Shown: positions 33,218 to 43,583 of the stretch, piece by piece
Layout: the number at the start of each line of letters is the position of its first letter
Numbering within the stretch: the first letter of the stretch is position 1
NCBI GenBank assembly: GCA_013791905.1
Contig: VMSX01000030.1
Span: 104,741 to 168,740, forward strand
DNA: 64,000 nucleotides
Reading direction: 5' to 3'
DNA from: Rhodocyclaceae bacterium
GTDB lineage: Bacteria; Pseudomonadota; Gammaproteobacteria; Burkholderiales; Rhodocyclaceae
Program-made: the position numbers and the translations under genes
The notes under the pieces: model-generated
Databases searched by the model: none
What the model was told of the DNA's origin: nothing
The model's input: the letters and a program-made list of their open reading frames with translations, nothing else

Positions 33218-34924
33218 ATGTCCGCTACTGCTGTCGCCGTGAATCCAGAAGAATCCTTTGCCGCTCTTTTTGAGGAAAGCCTCTCGCGCCAGGAAATGCG
33301 CGCCGGTGAAGTCATCACGGCTGAAGTTGTCCGCATCGATCAGAATTTCGTGGTCGTCAATGCGGGTCTGAAATCCGAGTCCTTTATCGCGATCGACGAA
33401 TTCAAGAATGATCGCGGCGAAGTCGAAGCCACCCCTGGCGATTTTGTCCTGGTCGCCATCGAGATGCTCGAAGATGGCTACGGTGAAACCCGTCTGTCCC
33501 GCGACAAGGCCAAGCGCATCGCCGCCTGGAACGATCTCGACAAGGCGATGACCGACGAGATCCTTGTCAAGGGTGTGATCACCGGCAAGGTGAAGGGCGG
33601 CCTGACCGTCATGGTCAACGGCATCCGCGCCTTCCTGCCCGGTTCGCTGGTCGATACGCGTCCGGTCAAGGACACCACGCCTTTTGAAGGCAAGGAATTC
33701 GAATTCAAGGTCATCAAGCTTGATCGCAAGCGTAACAACGTTGTGGTATCGCGTCGTGCTGTGCTTGAGGCCAATATGGGCGAAGAGCGCCAGAAGCTGC
33801 TCGAAAACCTGCAGGAAGGCACTATTGTCAAGGGTATCGTCAAGAACATCACCGAATACGGCGCTTTCGTCGACCTCGGTGGCATCGATGGCCTGTTGCA
33901 CATTACCGACCTGGCCTGGCGCCGCGTGCGGCATCCTTCCGAGGTGCTCAACGTTGGTGACGAAGTCATGGCGAAAGTGCTCAAATTCGACCAGGAAAAG
34001 AATCGCGTCAGCCTCGGCATGAAGCAGCTTGGCGAAGATCCGTGGGTGGGCATCGCGCGCCGTTACCCGTCCGGTACCCGCCTCTTCGGCAAGGTGACCA
34101 ACCTGACCGACTACGGTTCTTTCGTCGAGATCGAGCAGGGCATTGAAGGCCTGGTGCACGTCTCCGAGATGGACTGGACCAACAAGAACATCCATCCGTC
34201 CAAAGTCGTTCAGCTGGGCGATGAAGTCGAAGTGATGATTCTCGAAATCGACGAAGATCGTCGCCGTATCAGCCTGGGCATGAAACAGTGCCAGCCGAAT
34301 CCGTGGGATGATTTTGCCGCCAATCACAAGAAAGGCGACAAGGTGCGTGGCGCCATCAAATCGATCACCGACTTCGGTATCTTCATCGGTCTGCCCGGCG
34401 GTATCGACGGTCTGGTGCACTTGTCGGACCTCTCCTGGTCGGCAACTGGCGAGGAAGCCAAGCAGAACTACAAGAAGGGCGACGAAGTCGAGGCGATGGT
34501 GTTGTCCATCGATGTCGAGAAAGAGCGTATTTCACTGGGCGTGAAGCAACTTGATGGCGATCCTTTCACCAGTTTTATCGCGACCCATGACAAGAACAGT
34601 CTGATCAATGGCACGGTCAAGAGTGTCGATGCACGGGGTGCGGTGATTGATCTGGGTGGCGATATCGAAGGCTATCTGCGTGTTTCCGAGTTTTCGCGTG
34701 ACCGTATCGAAGATCTCAGCCAGCATTTGAAACTGGGCGAGGCAGTCGAGGCGTTGATCATTAACGTGGATCGCAAGACACGTTCGATCAACCTCTCGAT
34801 AAAAGCCAAGGATCAGGCCGAGCAAAGCGAGGCAATGCAGAAACTGGCAACGGATTCCGCTTCTGCCGCGACGGGCACCACCAATCTTGGTGCCTTGTTG
34901 AAGGCCAAGTTGAATCAGCAGTAA
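33218..34924 (+). CDS. rpsA: 30S ribosomal protein S1
   Basis: RNA-binding ribosomal protein that brings mRNAs to the 30S subunit. The 568-residue protein has six S1 repeats, visible as returning phrases such as [41 protein letters not shown] and [21 protein letters not shown], each followed by a [16 protein letters not shown] element. The start at 33218 ([22 protein letters not shown]) fits the family; a TTG at 33206 is open but unlikely. It lies between cmk and ihfB as in most proteobacteria. Confidence 0.97.
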   Translation: MSATAVAVNPEESFAALFEESLSRQEMRAGEVITAEVVRIDQNFVVVNAGLKSESFIAIDEFKNDRGEVEATPGDFVLVAIEMLEDGYGETRLSRDKAKRIAAWNDLDKAMTDEILVKGVITGKVKGGLTVMVNGIRAFLPGSLVDTRPVKDTTPFEGKEFEFKVIKLDRKRNNVVVSRRAVLEANMGEERQKLLENLQEGTIVKGIVKNITEYGAFVDLGGIDGLLHITDLAWRRVRHPSEVLNVGDEVMAKVLKFDQEKNRVSLGMKQLGEDPWVGIARRYPSGTRLFGKVTNLTDYGSFVEIEQGIEGLVHVSEMDWTNKNIHPSKVVQLGDEVEVMILEIDEDRRRISLGMKQCQPNPWDDFAANHKKGDKVRGAIKSITDFGIFIGLPGGIDGLVHLSDLSWSATGEEAKQNYKKGDEVEAMVLSIDVEKERISLGVKQLDGDPFTSFIATHDKNSLINGTVKSVDARGAVIDLGGDIEGYLRVSEFSRDRIEDLSQHLKLGEAVEALIINVDRKTRSINLSIKAKDQAEQSEAMQKLATDSASAATGTTNLGALLKAKLNQQ

Positions 34925-34959
34925 TCAGGCGCGATGGCTGTGGCCCCCTCCCCCCCCAG

Positions 34960-34982
34960 CCCCCCTTCCCGAAGAAGGGGGG
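34960..34982 (+). terminator. hairpin after rpsA in a C/G-rich run
   Basis: CCCCCCTTC and GAAGGGGGG form a perfect nine-base stem around CCGAA, preceded by long C tracts. It lies between rpsA and ihfB and lacks a U-tract, so it may only attenuate transcription or stabilise the rpsA message. Confidence 0.55.
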
Positions 34983-35067
34983 GGACGGGTGTTCAGCCGT
35001 GTTGCGGCTTCCATATTATTGACTCGCCGCCTCTTTGGGGCGGCCCGGCAGAGGCGTCATTCCCGTC

Positions 35068-35355
35068 ATGACCAAGTCAGAGTTGATCGCTCGTCTGGCG
35101 GAGCGCTTTCCGCAACTGGTGGCGAAGGATGCCGATCTGTCCGTGAAGATGATTCTCGATGCGATGACCGAGGCTCTGGTCAAGAGTGATCGCATCGAGA
35201 TTCGCGGCTTCGGCAGTTTCTCGCTGAATTATCGGCCACCCCGCACTGGCCGTAATCCAAAATCGGGTGACAAGGTCCAGGTGCCAGCCAAATATGTGCC
35301 GCATTTCAAGGCTGGCAAGGAACTGCGTGAGCGAGTTGACCAGTTCGTCAAGTAG
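35068..35355 (+). CDS. ihfB: integration host factor subunit beta
   Basis: DNA-bending protein that acts as a heterodimer with IhfA in transcription, replication and recombination. The 95-residue HU/IHF-fold protein begins [17 protein letters not shown] and holds the DNA-contacting arm signature [22 protein letters not shown] longer frame from 35035 exists but lacks family similarity. It is followed within 12 bases by lapA, the usual order rpsA-ihfB-lapA-lapB. Confidence 0.96.
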   Translation: MTKSELIARLAERFPQLVAKDADLSVKMILDAMTEALVKSDRIEIRGFGSFSLNYRPPRTGRNPKSGDKVQVPAKYVPHFKAGKELRERVDQFVK

Positions 35356-35367
35356 CCGCTTCTATCG

Positions 35368-35682
35368 ATGAGTGCATTGATCTGGCTCCTGCGTGGAATC
35401 CTCTTCGTCATCCTGCTGGGGCTGGCCATCAAGAATAGTGGCGACGTCGAGCTGCGCTTCTTTTTTGATGCAAGCTGGCAGACGCCTCTGTCTTTGGCGT
35501 TGCTGGGTGCGCTGACGATAGGGGTCGTGCTGGGTTTGCTGGCGCTACTACCGCAACTGATCCGCCAGCGCCGTAATATTAGTACGCTTAAACGTCAATT
35601 GGCCGAACGGGAAAAGTCCCCGGCGCCAGATACGCCGACGCATAATATCGACCAGCCAAGCCAGTCAACGATAGGCATTTAA
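35368..35682 (+). CDS. lapA: lipopolysaccharide assembly protein A (DUF1049)
   Basis: A 104-residue inner-membrane protein with two hydrophobic helices (about 3-20 and 40-62) and a charged coiled tail (RRNISTLKRQLAEREK). LapA works with LapB in controlling LPS assembly and LpxC stability, as known from E. coli. The gene is tightly coupled to lapB, two bases apart. Confidence 0.88.
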   Translation: MSALIWLLRGILFVILLGLAIKNSGDVELRFFFDASWQTPLSLALLGALTIGVVLGLLALLPQLIRQRRNISTLKRQLAEREKSPAPDTPTHNIDQPSQSTIGI

Positions 35683-35684
35683 GC

Positions 35685-36905
35685 GTGGAAATCGAACTGT
35701 GGTGGTTTCTGGCCTTGCCGGTATTTTTCGTGTTGGGCTGGCTTGCCGCACGCATCGACATCAATCAACTGCTACGCGAATCGCGTGCACTGCCCCGTTC
35801 GTATTTCACCGGGCTGAACTTTTTGCTCAACGAGCAGCCCGACAAGGCTATCGAGGCCTTCCTTGAGGCTGCCAAGATCGACCCTGAAACAATCGAGTTG
35901 CACTTCGCGCTGGGCAGCCTGTTCCGGCGTCGCGGTGAAACTGACCGTGCCATCCGGGTACATAAACACCTGATCGACCGCGATGCCTCGCAGAGTCAAT
36001 TGACCGAGGAACAGCGTCTGCATGCTCTTTCCGAATTGGGACAGGACTATTTGAAGGCCGGCTTGCTCGACCGTGCTGAAGAAATATTTGTCAAACTGCG
36101 CGGCACCTTGCGCGACGAAGAAGCTTTGCGCAACCTGCTCGAAATCTACCAGCAGGAAAAGGAATGGGGCAAGGCCATCGCCATTGCCGAGCAGATGCCG
36201 GGCCATGCCGAACATTTGTGGCAGAAAGAAATAGCCGAATTCAACTGCGAGTTGGCGAATTCCGATTTGCTCAATGGCCGGATCGAAGCGGCGCGTCAGC
36301 GTTTGGACGCTGCGCTGCTGGCCAATCGCAAGTGCGTGCGCGCAACCCTGATGCTTGGCGAACTGGAAATGAAAGTCGGCGCTGGCGGGGCGGCGTCAGC
36401 CGGCTCGCCGCGTAATGTGGAGACGGCGATTGCTACCTGGCAGCGTATCGAGCAGCAAAATCCGGTCTTTCTCGCTCTGGCTGCCGAGAAAATGGCAAGT
36501 GCGTATCGTGAACTCGGTCGTGAGGCTGCCGGTACTGAACTGTTACGCGGCTATCTTGAACGCCATCCATCTATCGATATGCTTGATGCGGTGTACCAGG
36601 CCGAACTGGTCGCCAGCGGTCCCGAAGTGGCTTATGTGCTGGTACGTGATGAAATGCGCCGCAATCCGACTCTGCTGGGACTGGACAAGTTGCTGGAAGC
36701 CCAGGTCCTGCTGGCGCCGCCTGAAAAACGTGCTGAACTTGAACTGGTCAAGAACCTCATTCACAATCATACGCGGCGCGTGGCGCGTTATCGCTGTGAC
36801 GATTGCGGCTTCAAGGCACGCCAGTTTCACTGGCGCTGTCCCGCTTGTGGCGGATGGGAAACCTTCCCGCCCAAGCGCACCGAAGAGTTTGACCTGAACC
36901 CTTAG
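35685..36905 (+). CDS. lapB: lipopolysaccharide assembly protein B (TPR and rubredoxin-type domain)
   Basis: An inner-membrane-anchored regulator of LPS synthesis that recruits FtsH to LpxC. The 406-residue protein starts at GTG 35685 with one membrane helix (WWFLALPVFFVLGWLAARI). TPR repeats follow from about 45 to 340, and a C-terminal rubredoxin-like metal site uses Cys371, Cys374, Cys385 and Cys388. Inside a TPR the stretch KVGAGGAASAGSPR (230-243) looks inserted between GELEM and the helix ETAIATWQRIEQQNP. It is coded by repeat copy R7. Confidence 0.93.
   Translation: MEIELWWFLALPVFFVLGWLAARIDINQLLRESRALPRSYFTGLNFLLNEQPDKAIEAFLEAAKIDPETIELHFALGSLFRRRGETDRAIRVHKHLIDRDASQSQLTEEQRLHALSELGQDYLKAGLLDRAEEIFVKLRGTLRDEEALRNLLEIYQQEKEWGKAIAIAEQMPGHAEHLWQKEIAEFNCELANSDLLNGRIEAARQRLDAALLANRKCVRATLMLGELEMKVGAGGAASAGSPRNVETAIATWQRIEQQNPVFLALAAEKMASAYRELGREAAGTELLRGYLERHPSIDMLDAVYQAELVASGPEVAYVLVRDEMRRNPTLLGLDKLLEAQVLLAPPEKRAELELVKNLIHNHTRRVARYRCDDCGFKARQFHWRCPACGGWETFPPKRTEEFDLNP
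36372..36412 (+). repeat. dispersed repeat copy R7 (inside lapB)
   Basis: Head AAAGTCGGCGCTGGCGGGG followed by GCGTCAGCCGGCTCGCCGCG. The inner bases GCTGGCG and CGTCAGC form a seven-base stem with one G-U pair. It is read in frame as KVGAGGAASAGSPR. Confidence 0.75.
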
Positions 36906-36931
36906 CAATTTGATCCCCTGATCAACCAGAG

Positions 36932-37855
36932 ATGAAACTTCCTGACACCCAGAAGGCGCGCATTCTTATTGTTGGCGATGTCATGCTAGATCGCTATTGG
37001 TTTGGTGATGTTTCGCGAATTTCACCCGAGGCACCGGTACCCGTGGTCAAGGTCGAGAAGCGCGAGGATCGGCCTGGCGGTGCGGCAAACGTGGCGCGCA
37101 ATATAACGGCGCTTGGCGCCAGGGCAGTGCTGCTTTCCGTGGTCGGCAAGGATGAGGCCGGTCAGACGCTGGCCCGGCTATTGGCGGAGTCAGCCATCGA
37201 CGCCAGCCTGCATGAAGATGCCCAACTGAATACTACCGTCAAGCTGCGCGTACTGGGACGGCAGCAGCAATTGCTGCGTATCGATTTTGAAAATGCCCCG
37301 ACGCATGAGGTACTGCAGACCAAGCTGGCGGAATTCCGGCAGCGGCTGGTGGACTGTGACCTGGTCATTCTGTCCGACTATGGCAAGGGCGGACTCACGC
37401 ATATCGCCGAGATGATCCGGCTGGCGCGGGAGCACGGCAAACTCGTGCTCGTCGATCCCAAGGGCGATGATTACGCGCGTTACGCCGGGGCCAGCATCAT
37501 CACACCCAATCGCGCCGAATTGCGCGAAGTGGTGGGGCGTTGGCGGGATGAAGCGGATTTGACTGCCCGCATCGGCAAGTTGCGTGCCGAACTGGGGCTG
37601 CAAGCACTGCTACTGACCCGTTCGGAAGAAGGCATGAGCCTGTTCTCCGATGCCGGGGTTGTTCACGAACCGGCGCAGGCGCGCGAGGTTTATGATGTCA
37701 GTGGTGCTGGTGATACCGTTATTGCCACGCTGGCCGTTATGCTGGCGAGCGGCCAGTCGATGTCTGACGGCATGCGCTGGGCCAACCGGGCGGCGAGTGT
37801 GGTGGTCGGCAAGCTTGGCACAGCGACCTGTTCGCTGGCTGAACTGGCGGAATGA
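36932..37855 (+). CDS. hldE1: D-glycero-beta-D-manno-heptose-7-phosphate kinase
   Basis: It phosphorylates heptose 7-phosphate at C1 on the way to ADP-heptose for the LPS core. The 307-residue PfkB/ribokinase-family protein has the N-terminal [16 protein letters not shown] and the C-terminal [20 protein letters not shown], with catalytic Asp261. It corresponds to the kinase half only of E. coli HldE (RfaE), so the adenylyltransferase (RfaE2) must lie elsewhere. It is followed by hldD. Confidence 0.94.
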   Translation: MKLPDTQKARILIVGDVMLDRYWFGDVSRISPEAPVPVVKVEKREDRPGGAANVARNITALGARAVLLSVVGKDEAGQTLARLLAESAIDASLHEDAQLNTTVKLRVLGRQQQLLRIDFENAPTHEVLQTKLAEFRQRLVDCDLVILSDYGKGGLTHIAEMIRLAREHGKLVLVDPKGDDYARYAGASIITPNRAELREVVGRWRDEADLTARIGKLRAELGLQALLLTRSEEGMSLFSDAGVVHEPAQAREVYDVSGAGDTVIATLAVMLASGQSMSDGMRWANRAASVVVGKLGTATCSLAELAE

Positions 37856-37877
37856 TCTGAGAGGAAGGACACGGAAA

Positions 37878-38885
37878 ATGGGCTCGTACTACATCGTTAC
37901 CGGCGCCTGCGGTTTTATCGGTGCCAACATCGTCAAGGCACTCAACGAGCGCGGCATCAACAATGTCATCGCCGTCGATAATCTCAAAAAGGCCGACAAG
38001 TTCAAGAACCTGGTCGATTGCGAGATTGCCGATTATCTCGACAAGCATGAGTTCAGCGACATGGTGCATGGCGGACAGTTCGATGGCGCGGTTGAGGCGA
38101 TTTTCCATGAGGGCGCGTGCTCCGACACCATGGAAACCGACGGCCATTACATGATGGAGAACAATTACCGCTACTCCCTTGCCCTGCTGGATTTCTGCCT
38201 TGACCACGAAGTGCCCTATCTGTATGCCTCCAGCGCCTCGGTCTATGGCGGAGGCCGCATCTTCCAGGAGTCGCGCGAACACGAGGGGCCGCTCAACGTC
38301 TACGGTTATTCGAAGTTTCTCTTCGACCAGATCGTGCGCCGCCGCATCGGCCCCAACGCGAACTGCACCGATTCGCAGGTGGTCGGCTTCCGCTATTTCA
38401 ATGTCTATGGCCCGCGCGAGCAGCACAAGGGGCGCATGGCTTCAGTGGCCTTCCACCACTTCAATCAGTATCAGGCCACCGGCAAGGTCAAGCTTTTCGA
38501 GGGCTGCGATGGTTATGCCAATGGCGAGCAGAGCCGCGATTTCGTCTATGTTGATGACGTGGTCAAGGTCAACCTGTATTTTCTTGATCATCCAAGAAAA
38601 TCCGGCATCTTCAATCTTGGCACCGGCCGGGCGCAACCCTTCAATGACATCGCCACGTCTACCGTGAATGCCTGCCGGACGCTGGAAGGCAAGGCCAAGC
38701 TTTCACTGCAAGAAATGATCGAGCAGGGCATCATCGAGTATGTCGATTTTCCCGAGGCGCTGAAAGGCAAATATCAAAGTTTTACACAAGCGGATATTTC
38801 CGCATTGCGGGCGGCCGGTTATGGCGATACGTTTGCCACGGTGGAGCAGGGCGTGATGAACTATGTGGAACATTTATCCAAGTGA
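37878..38885 (+). CDS. hldD: ADP-L-glycero-D-manno-heptose 6-epimerase
   Basis: It makes the final ADP-heptose epimer for the LPS inner core. The 335-residue extended SDR protein starts [22 protein letters not shown] with its NADP motif at 8-15, the catalytic YGYSKF near 142-147, and the HEGACSDT segment usual in HldD. The start follows GAAGGACACGGAAA. The upstream frame extends into hldE1 and is ignored. Its stop overlaps the cysM GTG start (GTGA). Confidence 0.96.
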   Translation: MGSYYIVTGACGFIGANIVKALNERGINNVIAVDNLKKADKFKNLVDCEIADYLDKHEFSDMVHGGQFDGAVEAIFHEGACSDTMETDGHYMMENNYRYSLALLDFCLDHEVPYLYASSASVYGGGRIFQESREHEGPLNVYGYSKFLFDQIVRRRIGPNANCTDSQVVGFRYFNVYGPREQHKGRMASVAFHHFNQYQATGKVKLFEGCDGYANGEQSRDFVYVDDVVKVNLYFLDHPRKSGIFNLGTGRAQPFNDIATSTVNACRTLEGKAKLSLQEMIEQGIIEYVDFPEALKGKYQSFTQADISALRAAGYGDTFATVEQGVMNYVEHLSK

Positions 38886-39784
38886 ACCCCAATACTCTCG
38901 ACGATTTTGTTGGCAACACACCATTGGTGCGCTTGCAGCGCTTGCCGGGTAATGACAACAGCCGGCGCAACAATGTAATTTTCGCCAAGCTCGAAGGCAA
39001 CAATCCGGCCGGCTCGGTCAAGGATCGACCGGCCCTGTCAATGATCCGGCGCGCCGAGGAGCGCGGCGATATCAAGCCGGGCGATACCCTGATCGAAGCG
39101 ACCTCGGGCAATACCGGCATTGCGCTGGCAATGGTGGCGGCCATGCGCGGCTACAAGATGGTGCTGGTGATGCCCGAAAATCAGAGCATCGAACGGCGCC
39201 AGAGCATGAAGGCCTATGGCGCCGAACTGGTGCTGACGTCAAAGGCCGGCAGCATGGAAGGCGCGCGTGACCTGGCTGACCAGATGGCGCGTGAAGGCAA
39301 GGGTGTCGTGCTTGACCAGTTTGCCAATCCGGACAATCCGCGCGCCCACTACGAGGGCACCGGACCCGAAATCTGGCGCGATACCGAGGGTCGGGTGACC
39401 CACTTCATTTCCAGCATGGGCACCACCGGCACGATCATGGGCTGCTCGCGCTACTTCAAGGAAATCAATCCGGCGATCCAGATCGTCGGTTGCCAGCCTG
39501 AGTCTGGCGCACAGATTCCCGGCATCCGTAAATGGCCGGCCGAGTACCTGCCGAAGATTTGCGACTTCTCGCGCGTCGACCGGCTTGAGTCGGTTGGCCA
39601 GAAGGACGCCGAAGAGATGACGCGGCGACTGGCGACGGAAGAGGGCATCTTTGCCGGCATCTCCTCCGGCGGCGCGCTGGTGGTGGCCTTGCGGATTGCC
39701 GCCGAGGTCGAGAATGCCGTGATCGTCAGCATCGTCTGCGACCGCGGTGACCGATATTTATCCACGGGAGTATTCCCCGCGTGA
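38882..39784 (+). CDS. cysM: cysteine synthase B (O-acetylserine sulfhydrylase)
   Basis: A PLP enzyme that joins O-acetylserine and sulfide or thiosulfate to give cysteine or S-sulfocysteine. The 300-residue protein has PLP Lys47 in [15 protein letters not shown], then [13 protein letters not shown], and GISSGGAL near the end. Acceptance of thiosulfate by CysM-type enzymes is established and would suit this thiosulfate user. GTG start; coupled to hldD and to the following exonuclease gene, each by a GTGA overlap. Confidence 0.93.
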   Translation: MNPNTLDDFVGNTPLVRLQRLPGNDNSRRNNVIFAKLEGNNPAGSVKDRPALSMIRRAEERGDIKPGDTLIEATSGNTGIALAMVAAMRGYKMVLVMPENQSIERRQSMKAYGAELVLTSKAGSMEGARDLADQMAREGKGVVLDQFANPDNPRAHYEGTGPEIWRDTEGRVTHFISSMGTTGTIMGCSRYFKEINPAIQIVGCQPESGAQIPGIRKWPAEYLPKICDFSRVDRLESVGQKDAEEMTRRLATEEGIFAGISSGGALVVALRIAAEVENAVIVSIVCDRGDRYLSTGVFPA

Positions 39785-40554
39785 TTCCGGTTCTGGTCTT
39801 CGACATCGAAACGATTCCCGACATCGCGGGTTTGCGGCGTTTACATGAACTGCCGGATACGCTGGTCGATGCCGAGGTTGCCGAGTTTGCCTTCCAGAAA
39901 CAACGGGCGAAGAACGGCAGCGATTTCCTGCCACTGCATCTGCAGCGGGTCGTCGTCATTTCCTGTGCCATGCGCAACGACGAGGGTTTTCGCGTCTGGT
40001 CGCTGGCCGAGCCGAAATCCGGGGAAGGCGAAATCATCCAGCGTTTCTTCGAAGGGATTGCCAAATACACGCCCAATCTGGTGTCGTGGAATGGCGGTGG
40101 CTTCGATCTGCCGGTGCTGCACTATCGTGGCCTGATCCACGGCGTGACGGCTGCCCGCTACTGGGATCTCGGCGAGGATGATCGCGATTTCAAGTGGAAC
40201 AACTACATCAGTCGCTACCACACGCGCCACCTCGACCTGATGGACCTGCTGGCGATGTACCAGCCACGCGCCAATGCACCGCTCGACCAGTTGGTGAAAC
40301 TGATGGGCTTGCCGGGCAAGCTGGGCATGGATGGCGGTGCGGTATGGGGTGCCTGGCTGGATGGCAAGATCGACACCATCCGCGACTACTGCGAGACCGA
40401 TGTGGTCAATACCTACCTTGTCTATTTGCGTTTCCAGAAGATGCGCGGCAACTTGACTGCGGCGGCGCACGATGCCGAAGTGGCGGTGCTGCGCGAGCAC
40501 ATCGGTGCTCTGGATATGCCGCACTGGCGGGAATTCATTGCCGCCTGGAAGTGA
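39781..40554 (+). CDS. 3'-5' exonuclease, DNA polymerase B exonuclease-like
   Basis: A 257-residue DEDD-type nuclease of the PolB exonuclease-2 family. Exo I is FDIETIPD (residues about 6-13), Exo II is SWNGGGFDLPVLHYR (about 100-114), and Exo III is YCETDVVNTYLVYLRF near 202-217, the tyrosine fitting the DEDDy type. It lacks a polymerase domain, so it is a stand-alone proofreading or repair exonuclease; its substrate is not known. GTG start overlapping cysM. It is convergent with the next gene, only three bases apart. Confidence 0.85.
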   Translation: MIPVLVFDIETIPDIAGLRRLHELPDTLVDAEVAEFAFQKQRAKNGSDFLPLHLQRVVVISCAMRNDEGFRVWSLAEPKSGEGEIIQRFFEGIAKYTPNLVSWNGGGFDLPVLHYRGLIHGVTAARYWDLGEDDRDFKWNNYISRYHTRHLDLMDLLAMYQPRANAPLDQLVKLMGLPGKLGMDGGAVWGAWLDGKIDTIRDYCETDVVNTYLVYLRFQKMRGNLTAAAHDAEVAVLREHIGALDMPHWREFIAAWK

Positions 40555-40557
40555 TTC

Positions 40558-41400
40558 TCAACGGCTGATTGCGGTTTCCAGCAGCAGCAGAAAATCCTTT
40601 TCGTCCCTGACCTGCGCGACCTCGGCTGAGGTAACGGTATAGCCATGCGGCCGGGCAATCGCTTCGTAGCGCGGAATGCGCGCATGAAACAGGTGGGGGA
40701 ATACCCAGCGCGAGAAATCGTCCGGGTCGGCGGAATCGATGTCGACCAGCTTTCGCGCGGCGAGGTATTTCGGCAGATACTCGGCAAGGAAAGCCGGACG
40801 GAAATACATCGGCTTGGGATCGGACTGGGCGCGGCGAATCAGTTCAGTCTCCTCTTCCGCCGTGGTGACCTGGATATAGAGGATCAGCGTGTGTTCGACC
40901 AGCAGGTCGATGACCGCCGGTTCTTCAAGTTCGCAGAGGCTGCCGCCGACATCGTTCACGAAATGGGCGTAACCGTAAATGTCCTGAGCCTTCCTGAGGA
41001 ACTCGGGCACGTCGCGCATGGCAGCGATCTCGCCCTCACGGTACATCGCCTGGCGCCGGCTGAACTCCGTGAAGGGAATGCCGCCCTGCGCCGGGTCACC
41101 CAGTTTGCCGACGAAGGACAGCACCGGGCCGAGGTCGTCCACCTTGATGTTGTTCTTGATGTCGATCCAGTCACGCCGCAACAGGTCGCGCAAAAAGGCA
41201 ACCTGCATGGCCTGCTGCTTGATGAGGTCGAGGATGGGTTCGTCGAGATAACGCTTGCCGATGCGATAGTCGGCCGAATAGTGAAACCAGTCGTGCCGGC
41301 GCAGCAGTGACGACAGCCAGGTCTTGCCGACGCCCGACATGCCGAGCAGGGTGATTTTCTTGTGTGGCCAGGCGCGGAAGGCGTTGATGTCAAATTTCAT
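40558..41400 (-). CDS. P-loop ATPase/kinase-like protein of unknown role
   Basis: A 280-residue protein with Walker A GMSGVGKT at 20-27 after a short strand (KKITLLGMSGVGKTWLSSLLRR). The segment TLILYIQVTTAEEETELIRRAQ is typical of P-loop kinase folds near the nucleotide. The frame is open for 111 codons more upstream, but that part overlaps malQ and is not protein-like. MKFDINAFRAWPHK at 41400 is the likely start, five bases after malQ. It forms the last gene of a cph-ABC/DUF1854-glgX-malQ strand run. I do not recognise a known function. Confidence 0.75.
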   Translation of the reverse strand: MKFDINAFRAWPHKKITLLGMSGVGKTWLSSLLRRHDWFHYSADYRIGKRYLDEPILDLIKQQAMQVAFLRDLLRRDWIDIKNNIKVDDLGPVLSFVGKLGDPAQGGIPFTEFSRRQAMYREGEIAAMRDVPEFLRKAQDIYGYAHFVNDVGGSLCELEEPAVIDLLVEHTLILYIQVTTAEEETELIRRAQSDPKPMYFRPAFLAEYLPKYLAARKLVDIDSADPDDFSRWVFPHLFHARIPRYEAIARPHGYTVTSAEVAQVRDEKDFLLLLETAISR

Positions 41401-41405
41401 GTGGT

Positions 41406-43583
41406 TTATTTTGCTTTGCGTGCGGCATTGACTGCCATCACGAGTGCATTGTAGCTGGCCAGGGAGGGCCAACCCTCGATGGGCAGCGGCAACTTGCGTT
41501 GCCAGTTGGGGTGCTGGTCTTCGAGCGTTCCCGGCAGGTTGGGTTGTTCCAGCACGCCAAGGAAATCTTCGGGCTGCACCACCATGATCTGCGCTGGCGA
41601 GCGTGCCAGATAGGCATGGATCGCCAGGACGGTTTCGGCGGAGAGTTCCGGCATCTCCGCCGCCACCTTGCTTACGCCCGCAGGCAGCAGGTGTTCCTGT
41701 TCGAGCGCCCAGAGCAGCCGATCGCGATCCCAATCGCGTTCGGTAACCAGGCGCTGGCGGAGTTCTTCACTGGGAAAGAGCTGCAGGGTGGCGCGGATAT
41801 CCAGGTCTTCGCCCTGCCAGAAACCGCGCAAGGTGGGCAGGTCGTGCGTACCGGCAGCCACCAGTGCCTGTTGCGGCATATCTGCCGGCAAGCGGAAATT
41901 GCCATCCGGGTAGCGCTCGAACATCAGCGGATGGTAGGAAAGCACGCCGCATTCGGCCAGGCGTGGCCGGAAGCCCTCGGGCACGGTGCCGAGGTCTTCG
42001 CCGATCACCAGGCACTGGTTGCGCTGGCTTTCCAGCGCGACGATGCCGAGGATGTCCTCGAAGGGGTAGTTCACATAAGTGCCTTCGGTGGCGGGAATAT
42101 TGGCCGGCACCCAGAACATGCGCGTTAGTCCCATCACATGGTCGATGCGCAGTGCGCCGGCATGCTTCATGTTGGCGCGCAGGATGTCGATCAGGGGGAC
42201 ATAGGCTGCTGCCCGCAGGCGGTGGGGGACGAACGGCGGCAGTCCCCAGTCCTGGCCCATCAGATTGATTTCGTCGGGCGGTGCGCCGGCATGGGCAGCG
42301 GCGGCAAACACCGCCTGCCAGTTCCAAACTTCGGCGCCACTCGGGTTGGCGCCGACCGCGAGATCTTGATACAGGCCGACTGACATGCCGCATTGCTGTG
42401 CACGCGCGGCAGCGGCGGCAAGCTGTGCGTCGGCCAGCCATTGCAGCCAGGCGTGGTAGCTGACCGCCGTAGCGTGGTCAGCGGCAAATGCGTCAACCGC
42501 CGGTGACTCCGGGGTGCGATAAGCTTGCGGCCATGCTGGCCAGCCCCAGATGTTTTCGTCGGCAGCGCGAAAGTGAGCCTGCAGGGCGGCAAAACGCGCA
42601 TGGCGTTCGAGTTCCCCGCCCTGCGCGATCCGCCAGGCTGCAAATGCGGCCGTACGCTCATCGGTTTTGGCAAGAAAATGCACGAAGAGGATTTCCAAAA
42701 TCTCGAACTTGGCGCGCGCCACGGCAACGTAGTCAACCAGTTCGGTTTTGCGCAAGTCCTGCAGGCGTTTTTGAAAGTCGGCGCTGGCGAGACGGCGCTG
42801 TGCCTCGGCGCAGGTGGAAAATTCAGGCACGGCCTCGACATCGAGATAGAGCACATTGACAAAGCCGCGCTGCGACGGGCTGTAGGGGCTGATGTGCGCT
42901 GGGTTGTCGGGAAACAGGGCGTGCAGGGGATTGACGCCGACCAGGTCACCGCCGGCGGCGGCCGTGAGTGCGAGCAAATCTCCAAGGTCGGTGAAATCGC
43001 CAATGCCCCAGTTGCGGCGCGAACGCACGCCATACAGTTGCAGTGTCAGTCCCCAGATGCGGCCGCCCGCGCGGATGGCCGCTGGCTGATGACACTGCTG
43101 CGGGACGACGATGAGCGGCATGGTCAGGCTGATCAACTCATCCATCGATGTCACGTGCAAGCGGTGATAGCCCGGTTCCGCAATAGGCGGAAGTTCGAGC
43201 TGACAGCGCAGCAAGTTGCCCTGTGCAGCTAGACGGGGCAGAGTGGCGGGGGTGAATTGCGCCGCAGAGGACTCGCCCGTTTCCTGGATGACTGTCCAGT
43301 TCCACCCTTGCGCGCAGTCCTTTGCCGGCAGCACCAGTGGAATGCTGATGGCCGCACCCCTGCGTACCACGCTGACCGGTGGCAGGGGGTGCTGCCACTC
43401 GGCGGCATCCAGTTCGCGCAGGAGCGTAGTGGGAGCATCGGCTACCGCTTTGGGGTCGAAGTGCATCGCCGCGAGGAGCGCCTGCTGGGTGTAGGTCGAC
43501 GTCAAGTGCTGGCCGCCCCAGATGTCGTGATACGCATCGGCAATGCCGCAGCGGTTGGCGAGGATTTTCAGGTAATCAGTCAT
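41406..43583 (-). CDS. malQ: 4-alpha-glucanotransferase (amylomaltase)
   Basis: It transfers glucan segments between maltooligosaccharides, serving glycogen turnover with GlgX and GlgP. The 725-residue GH77 protein has the nucleophile in [17 protein letters not shown], the acid/base in [10 protein letters not shown] and a third carboxylate in [12 protein letters not shown]. An N-terminal extension of about 140 residues carries a beta-rich module. Its 5' end overlaps the glgX stop by four bases. The phrase [10 protein letters not shown] near residue 265 is coded by repeat copy R8, though it also fits the family, so insertion is doubtful here. Confidence 0.94.
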   Translation of the reverse strand: MTDYLKILANRCGIADAYHDIWGGQHLTSTYTQQALLAAMHFDPKAVADAPTTLLRELDAAEWQHPLPPVSVVRRGAAISIPLVLPAKDCAQGWNWTVIQETGESSAAQFTPATLPRLAAQGNLLRCQLELPPIAEPGYHRLHVTSMDELISLTMPLIVVPQQCHQPAAIRAGGRIWGLTLQLYGVRSRRNWGIGDFTDLGDLLALTAAAGGDLVGVNPLHALFPDNPAHISPYSPSQRGFVNVLYLDVEAVPEFSTCAEAQRRLASADFQKRLQDLRKTELVDYVAVARAKFEILEILFVHFLAKTDERTAAFAAWRIAQGGELERHARFAALQAHFRAADENIWGWPAWPQAYRTPESPAVDAFAADHATAVSYHAWLQWLADAQLAAAAARAQQCGMSVGLYQDLAVGANPSGAEVWNWQAVFAAAAHAGAPPDEINLMGQDWGLPPFVPHRLRAAAYVPLIDILRANMKHAGALRIDHVMGLTRMFWVPANIPATEGTYVNYPFEDILGIVALESQRNQCLVIGEDLGTVPEGFRPRLAECGVLSYHPLMFERYPDGNFRLPADMPQQALVAAGTHDLPTLRGFWQGEDLDIRATLQLFPSEELRQRLVTERDWDRDRLLWALEQEHLLPAGVSKVAAEMPELSAETVLAIHAYLARSPAQIMVVQPEDFLGVLEQPNLPGTLEDQHPNWQRKLPLPIEGWPSLASYNALVMAVNAARKAK
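42774..42797 (+). repeat. dispersed repeat copy R8 (inside malQ, antisense)
   Basis: AAAGTCGGCGCTGGCGAGAC followed by GGCG, close to the consensus. It is read from the other strand in malQ as RRLASADF. Because the protein phrase is plausible for MalQ, chance or selection cannot be excluded. Confidence 0.5.

Noticed and set aside
32918-34420. 500-codon open frame opposite rpsA
   Set aside because: Shadow of rpsA with its six repeats mirrored; not a plausible protein.
34944-34984. C and G tracts after rpsA as a phase-variable switch
   Set aside because: The tracts are intergenic, form a simple hairpin and are not placed in a promoter spacer or reading frame of a surface gene.
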